A DNA stretch of 39,204 nt from CAZWCX01 sp964632945 (GTDB taxonomy: Bacteria; Planctomycetota; MHYJ01; WSZJ01; CAZWCX01). The position numbers and the translations under genes were made by a program. Where the stretch lies: contig CAZWCX010000067.1 in assembly GCA_964632945.1 (NCBI GenBank), positions 1 to 39,204 of the forward strand, given 5' to 3'. The notes under the pieces are model-generated. The model was not told the DNA's origin, ran no database searches, and saw only the letters and a program-made list of their open reading frames with translations. Shown piece after piece: positions 17,314-25,762 of the stretch (position 1 is the first letter of the stretch; each line of letters opens with the position of its first letter).

Positions 17314-18372
17314 TCAGGCCCGCTCCAGCGCCTTCGCGGTCTCCGCATGACCGCACCGGCGCGCGGCCGCCACCGGCGTCTCCCCCCAGCGGTCGGGGTG
17401 GTCGCGCTTCGCGCCGCGCGCGAGCAAGAACTTCGCCGTGCGCGGGTGGTTGTGCGCCGCAGCCCACCAAAGCGGCGTCCGGTCCGCATGGTCCGGCGTC
17501 TCGAGTCCGGCGCCCGCCTCCAGGAGCCACTCCGCCACGGCAGTGCACCCGGACATCGCCGCAAGCAGGAGCGGGGTCCGCCCTTCCTGGTCCGGCGTGT
17601 CGACGTCGTCGCCCCGGTCCACCAGAAACTCGACCGCCGGCAGGTGCCCATGGTGCGCGGCCCAGTGCAGAGGCAACCGACCCTCCGTGTCCCGGGCATC
17701 GCGACGGGCGCCGGCCTCCAGGAGGGACCGCATCGCCTGAACATGCCCGCTCTGGGCGGCGCAGTGAAGCGCGGTCCGTCGTTGATCGTTGGTATCTTCG
17801 AGGCTCAGCCCCTTGTCGAGCAGGTACGCGATCATCGACTCCCGACCGTGCAGCGCGGCCCTGTGCAGCAGCGATTGGCTGCTCTCGTCGCGCGTACGGA
17901 GATCCGCGCCCCGCTTCAGCAGCGATTCGGCGAGCACGACATGCCCCTGGACCGCGGCCCACGCGAGGGGCGTGAGGCCGTCCTGGTCCTTTTCATCGAT
18001 CGGACAGTCGTGCTCGATCAGGATCGGCACGGGACCGTAGTGCCCGCGAAGGATGGCGTGATGGAGCGCGCTCCGCCCCCCATCGTCCCGCGCGTCGAGC
18101 CGCGCCCCCGACCCGAGCAGTTCGAGCAGGGCCCCCACGTGCCCCCAGGCCGCCGCGCAAACCAGCGGGGTCCGACCCTCGTGGTCGCGCGCTTCCCGAT
18201 CGGCCCCCGCCCGGAGCAACTGCTGAACCATGGTTCCGCGGCCGTGGATCGCGGCGACATGGAGGGGCGTCCAGTCCTCCCGGCCGTGGCGGGCGGCCAG
18301 GTCCGGCGACGCCGCCATTTCGCGGCGAAACGCGGCCATGTCATTGTTCGTGATCGAAGTGACCAGACTCAT
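17314..18372 (-). CDS. Ankyrin-repeat protein, ten repeats
   Basis: A 352-residue soluble protein. The start at 18372 has GGAGGAGG five bases upstream. After a short leader (MSLVTSITNNDMAAFRREM) it consists almost only of ankyrin repeats, each exactly 33 residues with the hallmark TPLHxAA...GH...LL..GA. Examples are DWTPLHVAAIHGRG, RTALHCAAQSGH and RTPLLLAAMSGC. Ten can be counted to the C-terminus, the last shortened. There is no signal peptide or enzymatic domain, so a cytoplasmic protein-binding role is likely. It follows the TPR-like gene on the same strand after 106 nt and may be co-transcribed. Such proteins occur in many free-living bacteria and do not by themselves imply an effector. 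Confidence 0.92.
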   Translation of the reverse strand: MSLVTSITNNDMAAFRREMAASPDLAARHGREDWTPLHVAAIHGRGTMVQQLLRAGADREARDHEGRTPLVCAAAWGHVGALLELLGSGARLDARDDGGRSALHHAILRGHYGPVPILIEHDCPIDEKDQDGLTPLAWAAVQGHVVLAESLLKRGADLRTRDESSQSLLHRAALHGRESMIAYLLDKGLSLEDTNDQRRTALHCAAQSGHVQAMRSLLEAGARRDARDTEGRLPLHWAAHHGHLPAVEFLVDRGDDVDTPDQEGRTPLLLAAMSGCTAVAEWLLEAGAGLETPDHADRTPLWWAAAHNHPRTAKFLLARGAKRDHPDRWGETPVAAARRCGHAETAKALERA

Positions 18373-18478
18373 GCTTCCCTCCTCCCGATGGAGCTTCCCT
18401 TCGCCCCGAAAATGGGACCACCACTCCAAGCTCGAATGGAGCCATTCGGCCGGGGCCGCCGGCGAGGCCCGGCGGCGA

Positions 18479-19462
18479 CTACGACGCGCCGAAGAGATCC
18501 GGCGGTTCCGGCAGGTCGACGCGCAACATCTCCGAGGCGGTGCGCGCCTTCGGAGTCGGAACCGCACAGGCGGCCTCGCGCACCTCGGGCGGAACCACGG
18601 AGTCGGACGCCGATGCCGGCGCGACCTCCCGCGGGAACTCGTCCAGGTCGAACGTGCGCCAGTCCCCCATCGCCTCCGCAACCGGGTCGCGGTACTCTTC
18701 GTGGGGCGGGTTGATCTCGTCGGCGGTGTGGAACGCCTTCTCGGCCTCCTCCGCCTTTCCCTGCGTCTGATGGACGAATCCGAGCCACTGCCAGACCGCC
18801 GCTTTGGCCACCGGTTCGTCGAGGGGTACGCGCACGTTCAACTGCCGCTGCAGGAGCTCCACCTGCAACGCGCACAGGCGCTCGGCGAAGGCGCCGTCGC
18901 CGCGTTCGCGCGCAAGCCGGACCTGCTCCAGACAGAACTTCGTCGCCTGGCTCAGCTGCTCGGCGCGGGTGAGGTGGTAGATCTCCTGCTCCACGCCGGC
19001 CGGGGTCGTCAGCGCATCCGGAACCGCCTCCAACGCCTGGGCCACGATGTGGTGATACTTGCGACGCAGCGAGCGGACGAACGCGAGGAGCATCAATTCC
19101 TGGCCCAGGTTTTCGGAGTAGACGGCGTGGATCGGAACGCGCAAGGCGCGCATCCCCGCCACCGGGTCGCCGGCGCGCAGGTGGCGCACGAGCTTGTAGC
19201 GATTCTGCACCGCCGAGATCCCGATCGTGGCGCCGAGCTTGAGCGAATGGGCGAGCTTGCGCACCTCGAGAAACTGGGCATCGGTCTGGATCACGAACGG
19301 ATGGTCCGAGCGAGGTCGCTCGGGCGCGGCCGGCGGAGCCTCGTCCGCCGCTTCCGGCAGGGGTTCGACCGGCGAGGAAATGGGGGGGACCGAGTCGGCG
19401 GAGGTCGCCGGCGGCGCCGGAGCCCGATCGCGCGAGAAGAGGGCCTTCAGGCGACCCCACAT
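18479..19462 (-). CDS. Hypothetical TPR-like helical protein
   Basis: A 327-residue protein, not assigned to a named family. The start at 19462 has GGGAGA about eight bases upstream. Residues 1-52 form a Pro/Ala/Glu-rich disordered tail after a short basic stretch. Residues about 55-265 are helical, with one clear TPR-like pair near the end (AAVWQWLGFVHQTQGKAEEA, then EKAFHTADEINPP). The end (about 285-327) is again low-complexity, with the final LPEPPDLFGAS. No signal peptide. It looks like a soluble scaffold. An extended -10 promoter is seen 55 nt upstream. Confidence 0.7.
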   Translation of the reverse strand: MWGRLKALFSRDRAPAPPATSADSVPPISSPVEPLPEAADEAPPAAPERPRSDHPFVIQTDAQFLEVRKLAHSLKLGATIGISAVQNRYKLVRHLRAGDPVAGMRALRVPIHAVYSENLGQELMLLAFVRSLRRKYHHIVAQALEAVPDALTTPAGVEQEIYHLTRAEQLSQATKFCLEQVRLARERGDGAFAERLCALQVELLQRQLNVRVPLDEPVAKAAVWQWLGFVHQTQGKAEEAEKAFHTADEINPPHEEYRDPVAEAMGDWRTFDLDEFPREVAPASASDSVVPPEVREAACAVPTPKARTASEMLRVDLPEPPDLFGAS

Positions 19463-19516
19463 GGAGCGAATCTCCCGATATCCACGGGTCGGGGCTGGGA
19501 ACCCCACACCCCCCGT

Positions 19517-19522
19517 ATATAG
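19517..19522 (-). promoter_or_regulatory. Extended -10 promoter element for the TPR-like gene
   Basis: The minus-strand sequence TGCTATATAC contains an extended -10 (TG-n-TATATA) in an otherwise GC-rich gap. The -35 position has only TTCCGG. The leader would be about 50 nt. Confidence 0.4.
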
Positions 19523-19631
19523 CAGATTCTTCCGGCGGACCGGAACCGAATTCCCACCCGGAGTATTATCGGTCGTACCGGTCGCCGCGGAGCGGGGTTT
19601 CGCCGATTTCCGCAGCGGGTCCGGGCGAGGG

Positions 19632-20594
19632 TTACCCCAGCCCGACCGCGCGGCGCACTTCCTGGAGCGTCTGCCGCGCGACCGCGCGGGCGCGGGCGGC
19701 GCCATCGGAGAGAACCCGGTCGACCGCAGCGGGGTCCTTTTCGAGTTCCGCGCGGCGGGCGCGGGCCGGAGCGAACCGCTCCTCGATCAGCGCCAGCAAC
19801 CGCTTCTTGGCTTCGCCATACCCGAGACCGCCGGCGCGATACCGCTGCGCCCATTCGGCCAACTCACCGGGGGCGGCGAAGAGCTTGAGGAGGGCGAAAA
19901 CATTGCAGCGATCCGGGTCCTTGGGGGCCTCGACCGGGGTCGAGTCGGTGACGATCGACATGACCCGCTTCTTCAACGCTCCCCCGCTCTCGAAGATGCC
20001 GATGGCGTTTCCGTACGACTTGCTCATCTTCCGGCCGTCCACGCCCGGAACGATCGCGACCTCCGGCTGGATGCGCTCGGCCGGGAGCACCAGCACCTCT
20101 CCATAGAGCTGATTGAATTTGACCGCGATGTCGCGGGTGACCTCGACGTGCTGCTTCTGGTCCTGACCGACGGGGACGATGTCGGACTTGTAGATGAGGA
20201 TGTCGGCCGCCATGAGAACCGGATAGGCGAAGAGGCCGTGGTCGGCGGTGAGTCCTTCCTCCACTTTGTCCTTGTAGGCGTGGCAGCGCTGGAGCAGGCC
20301 CATGGGGGTCACGGTGGAGAGGATCCAGGAGAGTTCGGTGACTTCCGGGACGTCCGACTGGCGGAAGAAGGTCGCCTGGGCGGGGTCGAGGCCGAGGGCC
20401 AGGTAGGTGAGGGCGACGTCGCGGACGTTGGCCCGCAACTGCTCGGCGTTACGCACGCTGGTGAGGGCGTGGTAGTCGGCGATGAAGTAGTACGCTTCGT
20501 TCCCCTCCTGGAGTGCGATGTGCTGTCGGATCGCGCCGAAGTAGTTGCCCAGGTGCAGGGTGCCGCTGGGCTGGATGCCGGACAGGACGCGCAT
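19632..20594 (-). CDS. trpS: Tryptophan--tRNA ligase
   Basis: A 320-residue class I aminoacyl-tRNA synthetase that charges tRNA-Trp. The N-terminus MRVLSGIQPSGTLHLGNYFG contains the HIGH-type motif (TLHLGN). The KMSKS loop is GRKMSKSYGN (about residue 190), and FAYPVLMAADILIY, VPVGQDQKQHVE and IVTDSTP are all diagnostic of bacterial TrpRS. Length is normal for the bacterial form. The start is at 20594, the only ATG ahead of the conserved N-terminus; a CGGAG element lies about eight nt upstream. No T-box or trp leader peptide is seen upstream. It is divergent from the FG-GAP kinase gene. Confidence 0.97.
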   Translation of the reverse strand: MRVLSGIQPSGTLHLGNYFGAIRQHIALQEGNEAYYFIADYHALTSVRNAEQLRANVRDVALTYLALGLDPAQATFFRQSDVPEVTELSWILSTVTPMGLLQRCHAYKDKVEEGLTADHGLFAYPVLMAADILIYKSDIVPVGQDQKQHVEVTRDIAVKFNQLYGEVLVLPAERIQPEVAIVPGVDGRKMSKSYGNAIGIFESGGALKKRVMSIVTDSTPVEAPKDPDRCNVFALLKLFAAPGELAEWAQRYRAGGLGYGEAKKRLLALIEERFAPARARRAELEKDPAAVDRVLSDGAARARAVARQTLQEVRRAVGLG

Positions 20595-20662
20595 GGAGAG
20601 GCTCCGTGGAGGAAAGGCCGCGATTCGACCCTGGTCCGGGAGCGGACCCCGGAGGGCCCCGG

Positions 20663-20691
20663 ATGATGACAAAAGGCGGGCGGCGGATCAA
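20663..20691 (-). promoter_or_regulatory. Sigma70-type promoter for trpS
   Basis: On the minus strand TTGATC (20686-20691), 17-nt spacer, CATCAT (20663-20668), giving a leader of ~60 nt. The region overlaps the probable -35 area of the divergent kinase promoter. Confidence 0.45.
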
Positions 20692-20701
20692 GGGGACACG
20701 T

Positions 20702-20707
20702 TATGAT
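20702..20707 (+). promoter_or_regulatory. -10 element (TATGAT) for the FG-GAP kinase gene
   Basis: TATGAT lies 28 nt before the preferred kinase ATG at 20736. The -35 area is GC-rich and overlaps the trpS -35 box. An upstream in-frame ATG (20703) lies inside the -10 element and so should not be the translational start. Confidence 0.4.
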
Positions 20708-20735
20708 GGGCTGCGGTTTCCGACCCGGAGGAGTG

Positions 20736-23700
20736 ATGCGTCCCGCCGATCTCGTGACCCGCGATTCCGCGCATGCGCAGTGGCTGGTGGAGCGGGGACA
20801 CCTGACCGACGCGCGGTTGGGCGAGCTCCTGTCCGACGCGAACGCGGGCGAGATCAGCGCCTGTGGCGGACTGGCCGCCTGGCTCGTGGGCAGGGCGGCG
20901 ATTCCGGAGGAGGTGGCGTCGCAACTGCCGACCCACTCCCCCACCTCGGCCGGCGAGGTCACGGTACGCCAGGCCCACTTCTCTCCCCCGACGCCGGAGA
21001 CGGCGACGGTGGTGGCGCACACGCCCAGCCAGGCAACCACGGGTCCGCGCCGGTCGGGCGCCGCCGCCGATCTCGACCCTCAGGTCAAGGTGATCGGCCG
21101 CTATCTGATCGACGAGGTCCTGGGCAAAGGGGGGATGGGGGTCGTCTACAAGGCGTTCGACCCCGACCTCAAGCGGATCGTGGCGCTCAAGGTCCTGGGT
21201 CTCGCCGAACGCGAGGACCGCGAGGCGATCGACCGTTTCTTCCGGGAAGCCCGAACGGCCGGCGGGCTGCGGCATCCCGGCATCATCGCCGTCCACGAGG
21301 TCGGGCAGTTCGAAAACGTTCCCTACGTCGCCATGGAGTACATCGACGGCGACCCGCTCTGGCAATGGGTGCGGGACCGGACCCCCGAGGCGTGGCCGGT
21401 GCGCGCCCGGGTGGCGCTCTTTCGCGACGTTGCGCGTGCGGTGCAGCACGCCCACCAGCATGGGATCGTGCATCGTGACCTGAAAAGTTCGAACGTCATG
21501 GTCGACCGGTCGGGACGCGCGGTGGTGCTCGACTTCGGCCTGGCGCGACACATCGACGGTTCGAGCCGGGTGACCATGACGGGGGCGTTCCTGGGCACGC
21601 CGGGATACATGCCGCCGGAGCAGCTCGACGGAGACTCCAAGGCGATCGGGGCGTACACCGACGTGTTTGCGCTCGGGGTGATCCTGTACGAGCTGCTCAC
21701 GACGAAACTGCCGTTCCAGGGGGACAGTCCGGCGTCCACGATCGCGCGCACGCTGGCGGGCCGCTATCCGGCGCTGCGGCAGCTCAATCCGCGCATCCAT
21801 CCGGACCTGGAGACGATCTGCGCGAAGGCGCTGGAGCTGGAGTGGTCGCGCCGGTACGCGGATGCGGGCGCGCTCGCGGACGACATCGAGCGGTTCCTGG
21901 CGAATGAGCCGATCCGGGCGCGGCCGATCGGTCGCGCGCGGCGGGTGGTGAAGTGGCTGCAGCGGCATCGCGGCGTGGCGGTGGGCGCGGCCTGCGCCGC
22001 GACCGTGAGCCTGGCCCTGCTGGGCGTCGGCCTGTGGGCGTGGACGCGGCCCGCAATCCTGCGCGTGCGGGTGCGTCCGCCCGACGCGGTCGTGCTGGTC
22101 GCGGGCAAGCCGGTGCCCGCGACCGGAGAGGTGCGCACCGTCGAGGTTCCGCCCGGAACCCACCCGGTACGGGTCACGCGCGAAGGCTGGGTGGAGGCCG
22201 TGCGGGAAGAAGGCCCGCTGGTCCGCCGCGAGATCCGGGACGTCGTCATCGAGCTCGAGCGCGAGACCGGTACGGTGGTGATCGACGCCTTTCCGGCGCA
22301 GGGGGTCGAGGTGGATCACGCCGGCGGCGTGATCCCGTACATGAACCTGAAGACGCGCAAGATCGAACTGAAGGTCCCCACCGGCCGGCACGTGATCGGG
22401 ATCGGGCGCGAAGGGCACTACCGCGAGCAGGTGGCGGTCGAGGTGGCCCGGGACGCGACCGTGGAGCGGCGCGTCACGTTCCGCCGCGCGCTGATCTGGC
22501 GGCTGACGGCGCTCGATTGGGGGACGCAACGGTCGGCCGGGGACCTGGACGGCGACGGGTTGCCGGACCTGATCGCGCGGACTTTCTCGAACGTGGTCGT
22601 GGTGTCGGGGCGCACGGGGGAACTGCGCCTCGAGGACACGGTCCTGACGCCGGGGCACTCCTTCGCCGCCCCGCTCGACGTGAACGGGGATGGCGCCGCG
22701 GAGTGGGTCACCTGCCGTGTGACGGCCGAGGGGCGACCGGAATTGACCGCCCTGTCGGCGCTGCGCGTGAACCGCTTGACCCCCCTCTGGTCGACCCCGG
22801 TCGAGGGGGTCTTGACCGTGCGCCGCTATCGGGAATCCCGCCGGGGACCGCCGCGCTTCGAAATCCGCGGGCTCGGCGTGGTGGAAGGGGATCCCCTCCC
22901 CGGGGTCGCGGACTCCGACGACCTGTCGCGCGGAACCGGTCCGTACGCGGAGGCGTTTCTGGTCCGCAGCGAGGGGGACCTGGACGGCGACGGGATCGCC
23001 GATCTGCTGGCGATGTTCGAAGGCGGGGAGATCCGCGCCTACTCCGCGCGCACCGGGGCGCCGCTCTGGTCCTTCATCCCGCCCGAGCCGACCTGGAGGA
23101 TCGCTCCGGCGGGCTGGGAAGGCGCGCGGATCACCCGGTTGCTGCTCGCCTCGGACCGCCGATGGACCGCGCTCGATGCGCGAAGCGGGGCGAAGCAATG
23201 GGAGTGCGCATTCGAAGAACCGCCCTGGCTCCCGGCCCTCCCCGTCCCGGGCGGGCTGGCGACCGCGGTGGGGGCGACGTGGCGCCGCGTCGATGCGGAA
23301 TCGGGTCGGGAGGCGGACCGGCGGGCGTGGAATCCGCAGCCGTCGGCGGAGCGGCCGGTCCACGTCCTCGGCGGATGGCTGTTGCAGGGCGCGGCCGCCG
23401 GCGCGCGCGTCGACCTCTGGTCGCTGGCGGACGGTCGCCACCTCTGGGGCCGCGACGCCGACCTCGCTCCGGCGGGCGCGCGCGCCACCGACCTGGAACC
23501 CGACGGGGCGCCGGACCTGATCGGCCTCTCCCGCGACGGCGCGCGCCTCGTGGCCGTGAGCGGAACCGACGGGGAACCGCGCTGGTCCTGGACGGCGCCG
23601 GCCCCCGTCGGGTCATGGACCGAGTGGCCCGCCCCGTCCCCCGACCGTCCCCGCGCCCTCCTGGTCGGCGCAGGATCGGCCGTCCTGCTCCTGGACCCCC

Positions 23701-25145
23701 GGACGGGGGCCCCACAGTGGACGCGGGAACTGCCCGCCCCGATCAGCGCCGGCCCCCTGGTGGTCGACATCGACTCCGACGGCCGCGGCGACCTCGTCGC
23801 CGGGACCGAGGGAGGGCACCTGGTCGCGCTCGACGACCAGGGCGGGGAGAAGTTCGCCGCCCAGATGGGCCAGCCGATCCGCGGGATCCAACCCCTGCAC
23901 GCCGACTATGACGGGCTGCGGGACTTCGTCCTCTGGCTGCCCGACGGCTCCTGCGCCGTGCGCTCCCCCAAGGTGATCTGGCGGCGCAAGACCGACCGCC
24001 AGGTGCGCGCCCAACCGACGCTCCACGACGTCAACGGCGACGGCGTCCCCGACCTGATCCTGCCGCTCCTCGATACCGGCGTGGAGTGGCCGGTGACCGC
24101 GCTCGACGGCCGCGACGGATCGACGCTCTGGGAGGAGCGTCACTCGCTCGACATGGCCCGGCCGGTGGCGGTCGCCGACCTCGACGGCGACGGTCGGGCG
24201 GAGGTGGTGACCTGGCACAAAGACGCGCATGCGCTGCGCCTGCTCGACGCCGCGACCGGGGCGAAGGTGGCGGACGTGGAACTGCCCGCCTTCGGCTACG
24301 CGGAGCCGACCTTGGCGGACCTGGACGGGGACGGAGCCCCGGACATCCTCGCGCTCGGCTGGTACGAAGGGGCGACGTACGCCGCGGTGAGCGGAAAGAC
24401 GCGCCGGATCCTGTGGCAGGGACGATCGGAAGTGCCGGCCTGGTCGGGGGCGACGTTCGCCGACGCGGACGACGACGGCGCGCCGGAGGCGTTCTTCGTC
24501 ACCCGCGCGGGCGACGTGTTCGCGCTGCGCGGTCGCACGGGAGCGGTCGTGTGGCGCCAGTCCGTCGGCGACGGGAAGACCCCCACCAGCGCCGCGGTGG
24601 GTCTCGTCCGATTGGCCGCCGGCGCGCCGCTGACCGCCGTGGTGAGCGGGGGCGACCGGCGGCTGTATCTGTTCGACGCGGCGACCGGCCGGCTCGAGAC
24701 GACGATTTCCGACGCCGGCGGAACCGCGTCCCGTCCCGCGTTTCTGGATGCGGACGGGGACGGCACGTTCGAGATCGTCGTCGGCGGTCTCGACGGCGTG
24801 GCGTGCGTGAACCGAAACGGCGAGCGGCGCTGGTTCGTGCGCGCCGGGACCGTGGGAGGGGACCCGGTGATCGCGGACCTCGACGGGGACGGGAAGCTGG
24901 AAGTCCTCTTCGGCAACACCGGCGGGCTGGCCTTCTGCGTCGACGCCGCCACCGGACGCGTGCGTTGGGCCTGGAGCGCGGCCCCGGACGACGAGGGGGC
25001 CGATCCCGCCGCGCCGGCGCGCGACCAGATCGAGGCCACGCTGGCGCTCGCCGACTTCGACCGGGACGGCATCCTCGACGTGATCGTCACCAGTCACAAC
25101 GGCACGATCACCTGCGTGAGCGGACGCGGGCGACTCGGCGACTAG
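20736..25145 (+). CDS. Ser/Thr kinase with PEGA-like and FG-GAP/PQQ-type repeats outside the membrane
   Basis: A 1469-residue protein. The start at 20736 is preceded by GGAGGAG. An N-terminal helical segment (~70 residues) is followed by a complete Hanks kinase domain (about 118-400): GKGGMG loop, Lys152 in VALKVL, HRDLKSSN (Asp248), DFG (Asp266), GTPGYMPPEQ. One transmembrane helix lies at about 412-437. Next are two PEGA-like beta modules (about 440-590), and then a long beta-propeller-like region (about 600-1469) with roughly a dozen FG-GAP/VCBS calcium loops of the D-x-D-x-DG form, e.g. DLDGDGLPD (603), DVNGDGVPD, DFDRDGILD (about 1440). Repeated W/F motifs and GRTGAVVW resemble PQQ-like blades. 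It probably senses an extracellular ligand or polymer and phosphorylates cytoplasmic targets. The SEC-C gene starts 40 nt downstream. Confidence 0.93.
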   Translation: MRPADLVTRDSAHAQWLVERGHLTDARLGELLSDANAGEISACGGLAAWLVGRAAIPEEVASQLPTHSPTSAGEVTVRQAHFSPPTPETATVVAHTPSQATTGPRRSGAAADLDPQVKVIGRYLIDEVLGKGGMGVVYKAFDPDLKRIVALKVLGLAEREDREAIDRFFREARTAGGLRHPGIIAVHEVGQFENVPYVAMEYIDGDPLWQWVRDRTPEAWPVRARVALFRDVARAVQHAHQHGIVHRDLKSSNVMVDRSGRAVVLDFGLARHIDGSSRVTMTGAFLGTPGYMPPEQLDGDSKAIGAYTDVFALGVILYELLTTKLPFQGDSPASTIARTLAGRYPALRQLNPRIHPDLETICAKALELEWSRRYADAGALADDIERFLANEPIRARPIGRARRVVKWLQRHRGVAVGAACAATVSLALLGVGLWAWTRPAILRVRVRPPDAVVLVAGKPVPATGEVRTVEVPPGTHPVRVTREGWVEAVREEGPLVRREIRDVVIELERETGTVVIDAFPAQGVEVDHAGGVIPYMNLKTRKIELKVPTGRHVIGIGREGHYREQVAVEVARDATVERRVTFRRALIWRLTALDWGTQRSAGDLDGDGLPDLIARTFSNVVVVSGRTGELRLEDTVLTPGHSFAAPLDVNGDGAAEWVTCRVTAEGRPELTALSALRVNRLTPLWSTPVEGVLTVRRYRESRRGPPRFEIRGLGVVEGDPLPGVADSDDLSRGTGPYAEAFLVRSEGDLDGDGIADLLAMFEGGEIRAYSARTGAPLWSFIPPEPTWRIAPAGWEGARITRLLLASDRRWTALDARSGAKQWECAFEEPPWLPALPVPGGLATAVGATWRRVDAESGREADRRAWNPQPSAERPVHVLGGWLLQGAAAGARVDLWSLADGRHLWGRDADLAPAGARATDLEPDGAPDLIGLSRDGARLVAVSGTDGEPRWSWTAPAPVGSWTEWPAPSPDRPRALLVGAGSAVLLLDPRTGAPQWTRELPAPISAGPLVVDIDSDGRGDLVAGTEGGHLVALDDQGGEKFAAQMGQPIRGIQPLHADYDGLRDFVLWLPDGSCAVRSPKVIWRRKTDRQVRAQPTLHDVNGDGVPDLILPLLDTGVEWPVTALDGRDGSTLWEERHSLDMARPVAVADLDGDGRAEVVTWHKDAHALRLLDAATGAKVADVELPAFGYAEPTLADLDGDGAPDILALGWYEGATYAAVSGKTRRILWQGRSEVPAWSGATFADADDDGAPEAFFVTRAGDVFALRGRTGAVVWRQSVGDGKTPTSAAVGLVRLAAGAPLTAVVSGGDRRLYLFDAATGRLETTISDAGGTASRPAFLDADGDGTFEIVVGGLDGVACVNRNGERRWFVRAGTVGGDPVIADLDGDGKLEVLFGNTGGLAFCVDAATGRVRWAWSAAPDDEGADPAAPARDQIEATLALADFDRDGILDVIVTSHNGTITCVSGRGRLGD

Positions 25146-25185
25146 CGGACGCGCGGCACCGGGCCGCGGACGGAGAGGAGCAGCC

Positions 25186-25647
25186 ATGCCGGAGACGCCG
25201 TTCGAGGACTGGGTCGGAGATTACGAGTCGTCGTTCGCGTCGAACCGGCTCCCCGCCGCGACCCGCGAGCACCTGGGGTCCGTCCTCCAGGCCTTCCTCG
25301 CCGCCGTGCGCCGGCAGGCGCCCGACTTCCCCGACACCGTCCCCTCCCCCGCCTTCGCCCAGGCACTCGACCACGTTCTCGCGCTCGACCTGCCCGCGGC
25401 GGCGCGCACGGGGGCGGCCGAGGCGATCGCCGGCTTCTTCGAGTTCCTCCAGGGCGCCGGGCGCCTCGCCGAGGGGGAGGAATGGGCGGCGCGCCTGCGC
25501 ATCCTGGGCGCACGCGCCGCCGAACGCGTGCGCGCCGACGGCTCGGTCCGCGGCGTGACCTCCCGCCGGCCGTCCGCCGCGATCGGCCGCAACGACCCGT
25601 GCCCGTGCGGCAGCGGAAAGAAGTACAAGAAGTGCTGCGGCGGTTGA
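25186..25647 (+). CDS. Small SEC-C zinc-motif protein
   Basis: A 153-residue soluble protein. The start has GGAGAGGAG upstream. The N-terminal ~120 residues are helical and of unknown type; the C-terminus ends in the SEC-C motif NDPCPCGSGKKYKKCCG, a zinc-binding element (C-x-C...C-C) also found at the end of SecA. It is too short for SecA and has no DEAD motor, so it belongs to the group of stand-alone SEC-C proteins of uncertain role. It lies 40 nt behind the kinase on the same strand and is likely in its transcript, which makes it a possible target or partner. Confidence 0.88.
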   Translation: MPETPFEDWVGDYESSFASNRLPAATREHLGSVLQAFLAAVRRQAPDFPDTVPSPAFAQALDHVLALDLPAAARTGAAEAIAGFFEFLQGAGRLAEGEEWAARLRILGARAAERVRADGSVRGVTSRRPSAAIGRNDPCPCGSGKKYKKCCGG

Positions 25648-25762
25648 CCGGCCACCCTCCAGGACCCGCGCGCCGGAGCAAGCGCCGCCCGGGGAGAGTT
25701 CCCTCGCCCCGAACGGCCCGGTACGGTATCCTCGCAACGTCCCCCCACGAGGAGATCGAACG

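Noticed and set aside
17314..18372. Ankyrin protein as a host-directed effector
   Set aside because: No secretion signal or effector-system genes nearby; ankyrin repeats are common in free-living bacteria.
20595..20735. T-box or trp attenuator ahead of trpS
   Set aside because: No T-box sequence and no run of Trp codons; the leader is ~60 nt only.
20688..23441. Open frame of 917 codons on the minus strand
   Set aside because: Antisense to the kinase gene, whose catalytic motifs are complete; no recognisable protein.
25186..25647. SecA fragment
   Set aside because: Only the SEC-C tail is shared. The rest has no SecA motor motifs and the gene has its own start signals.
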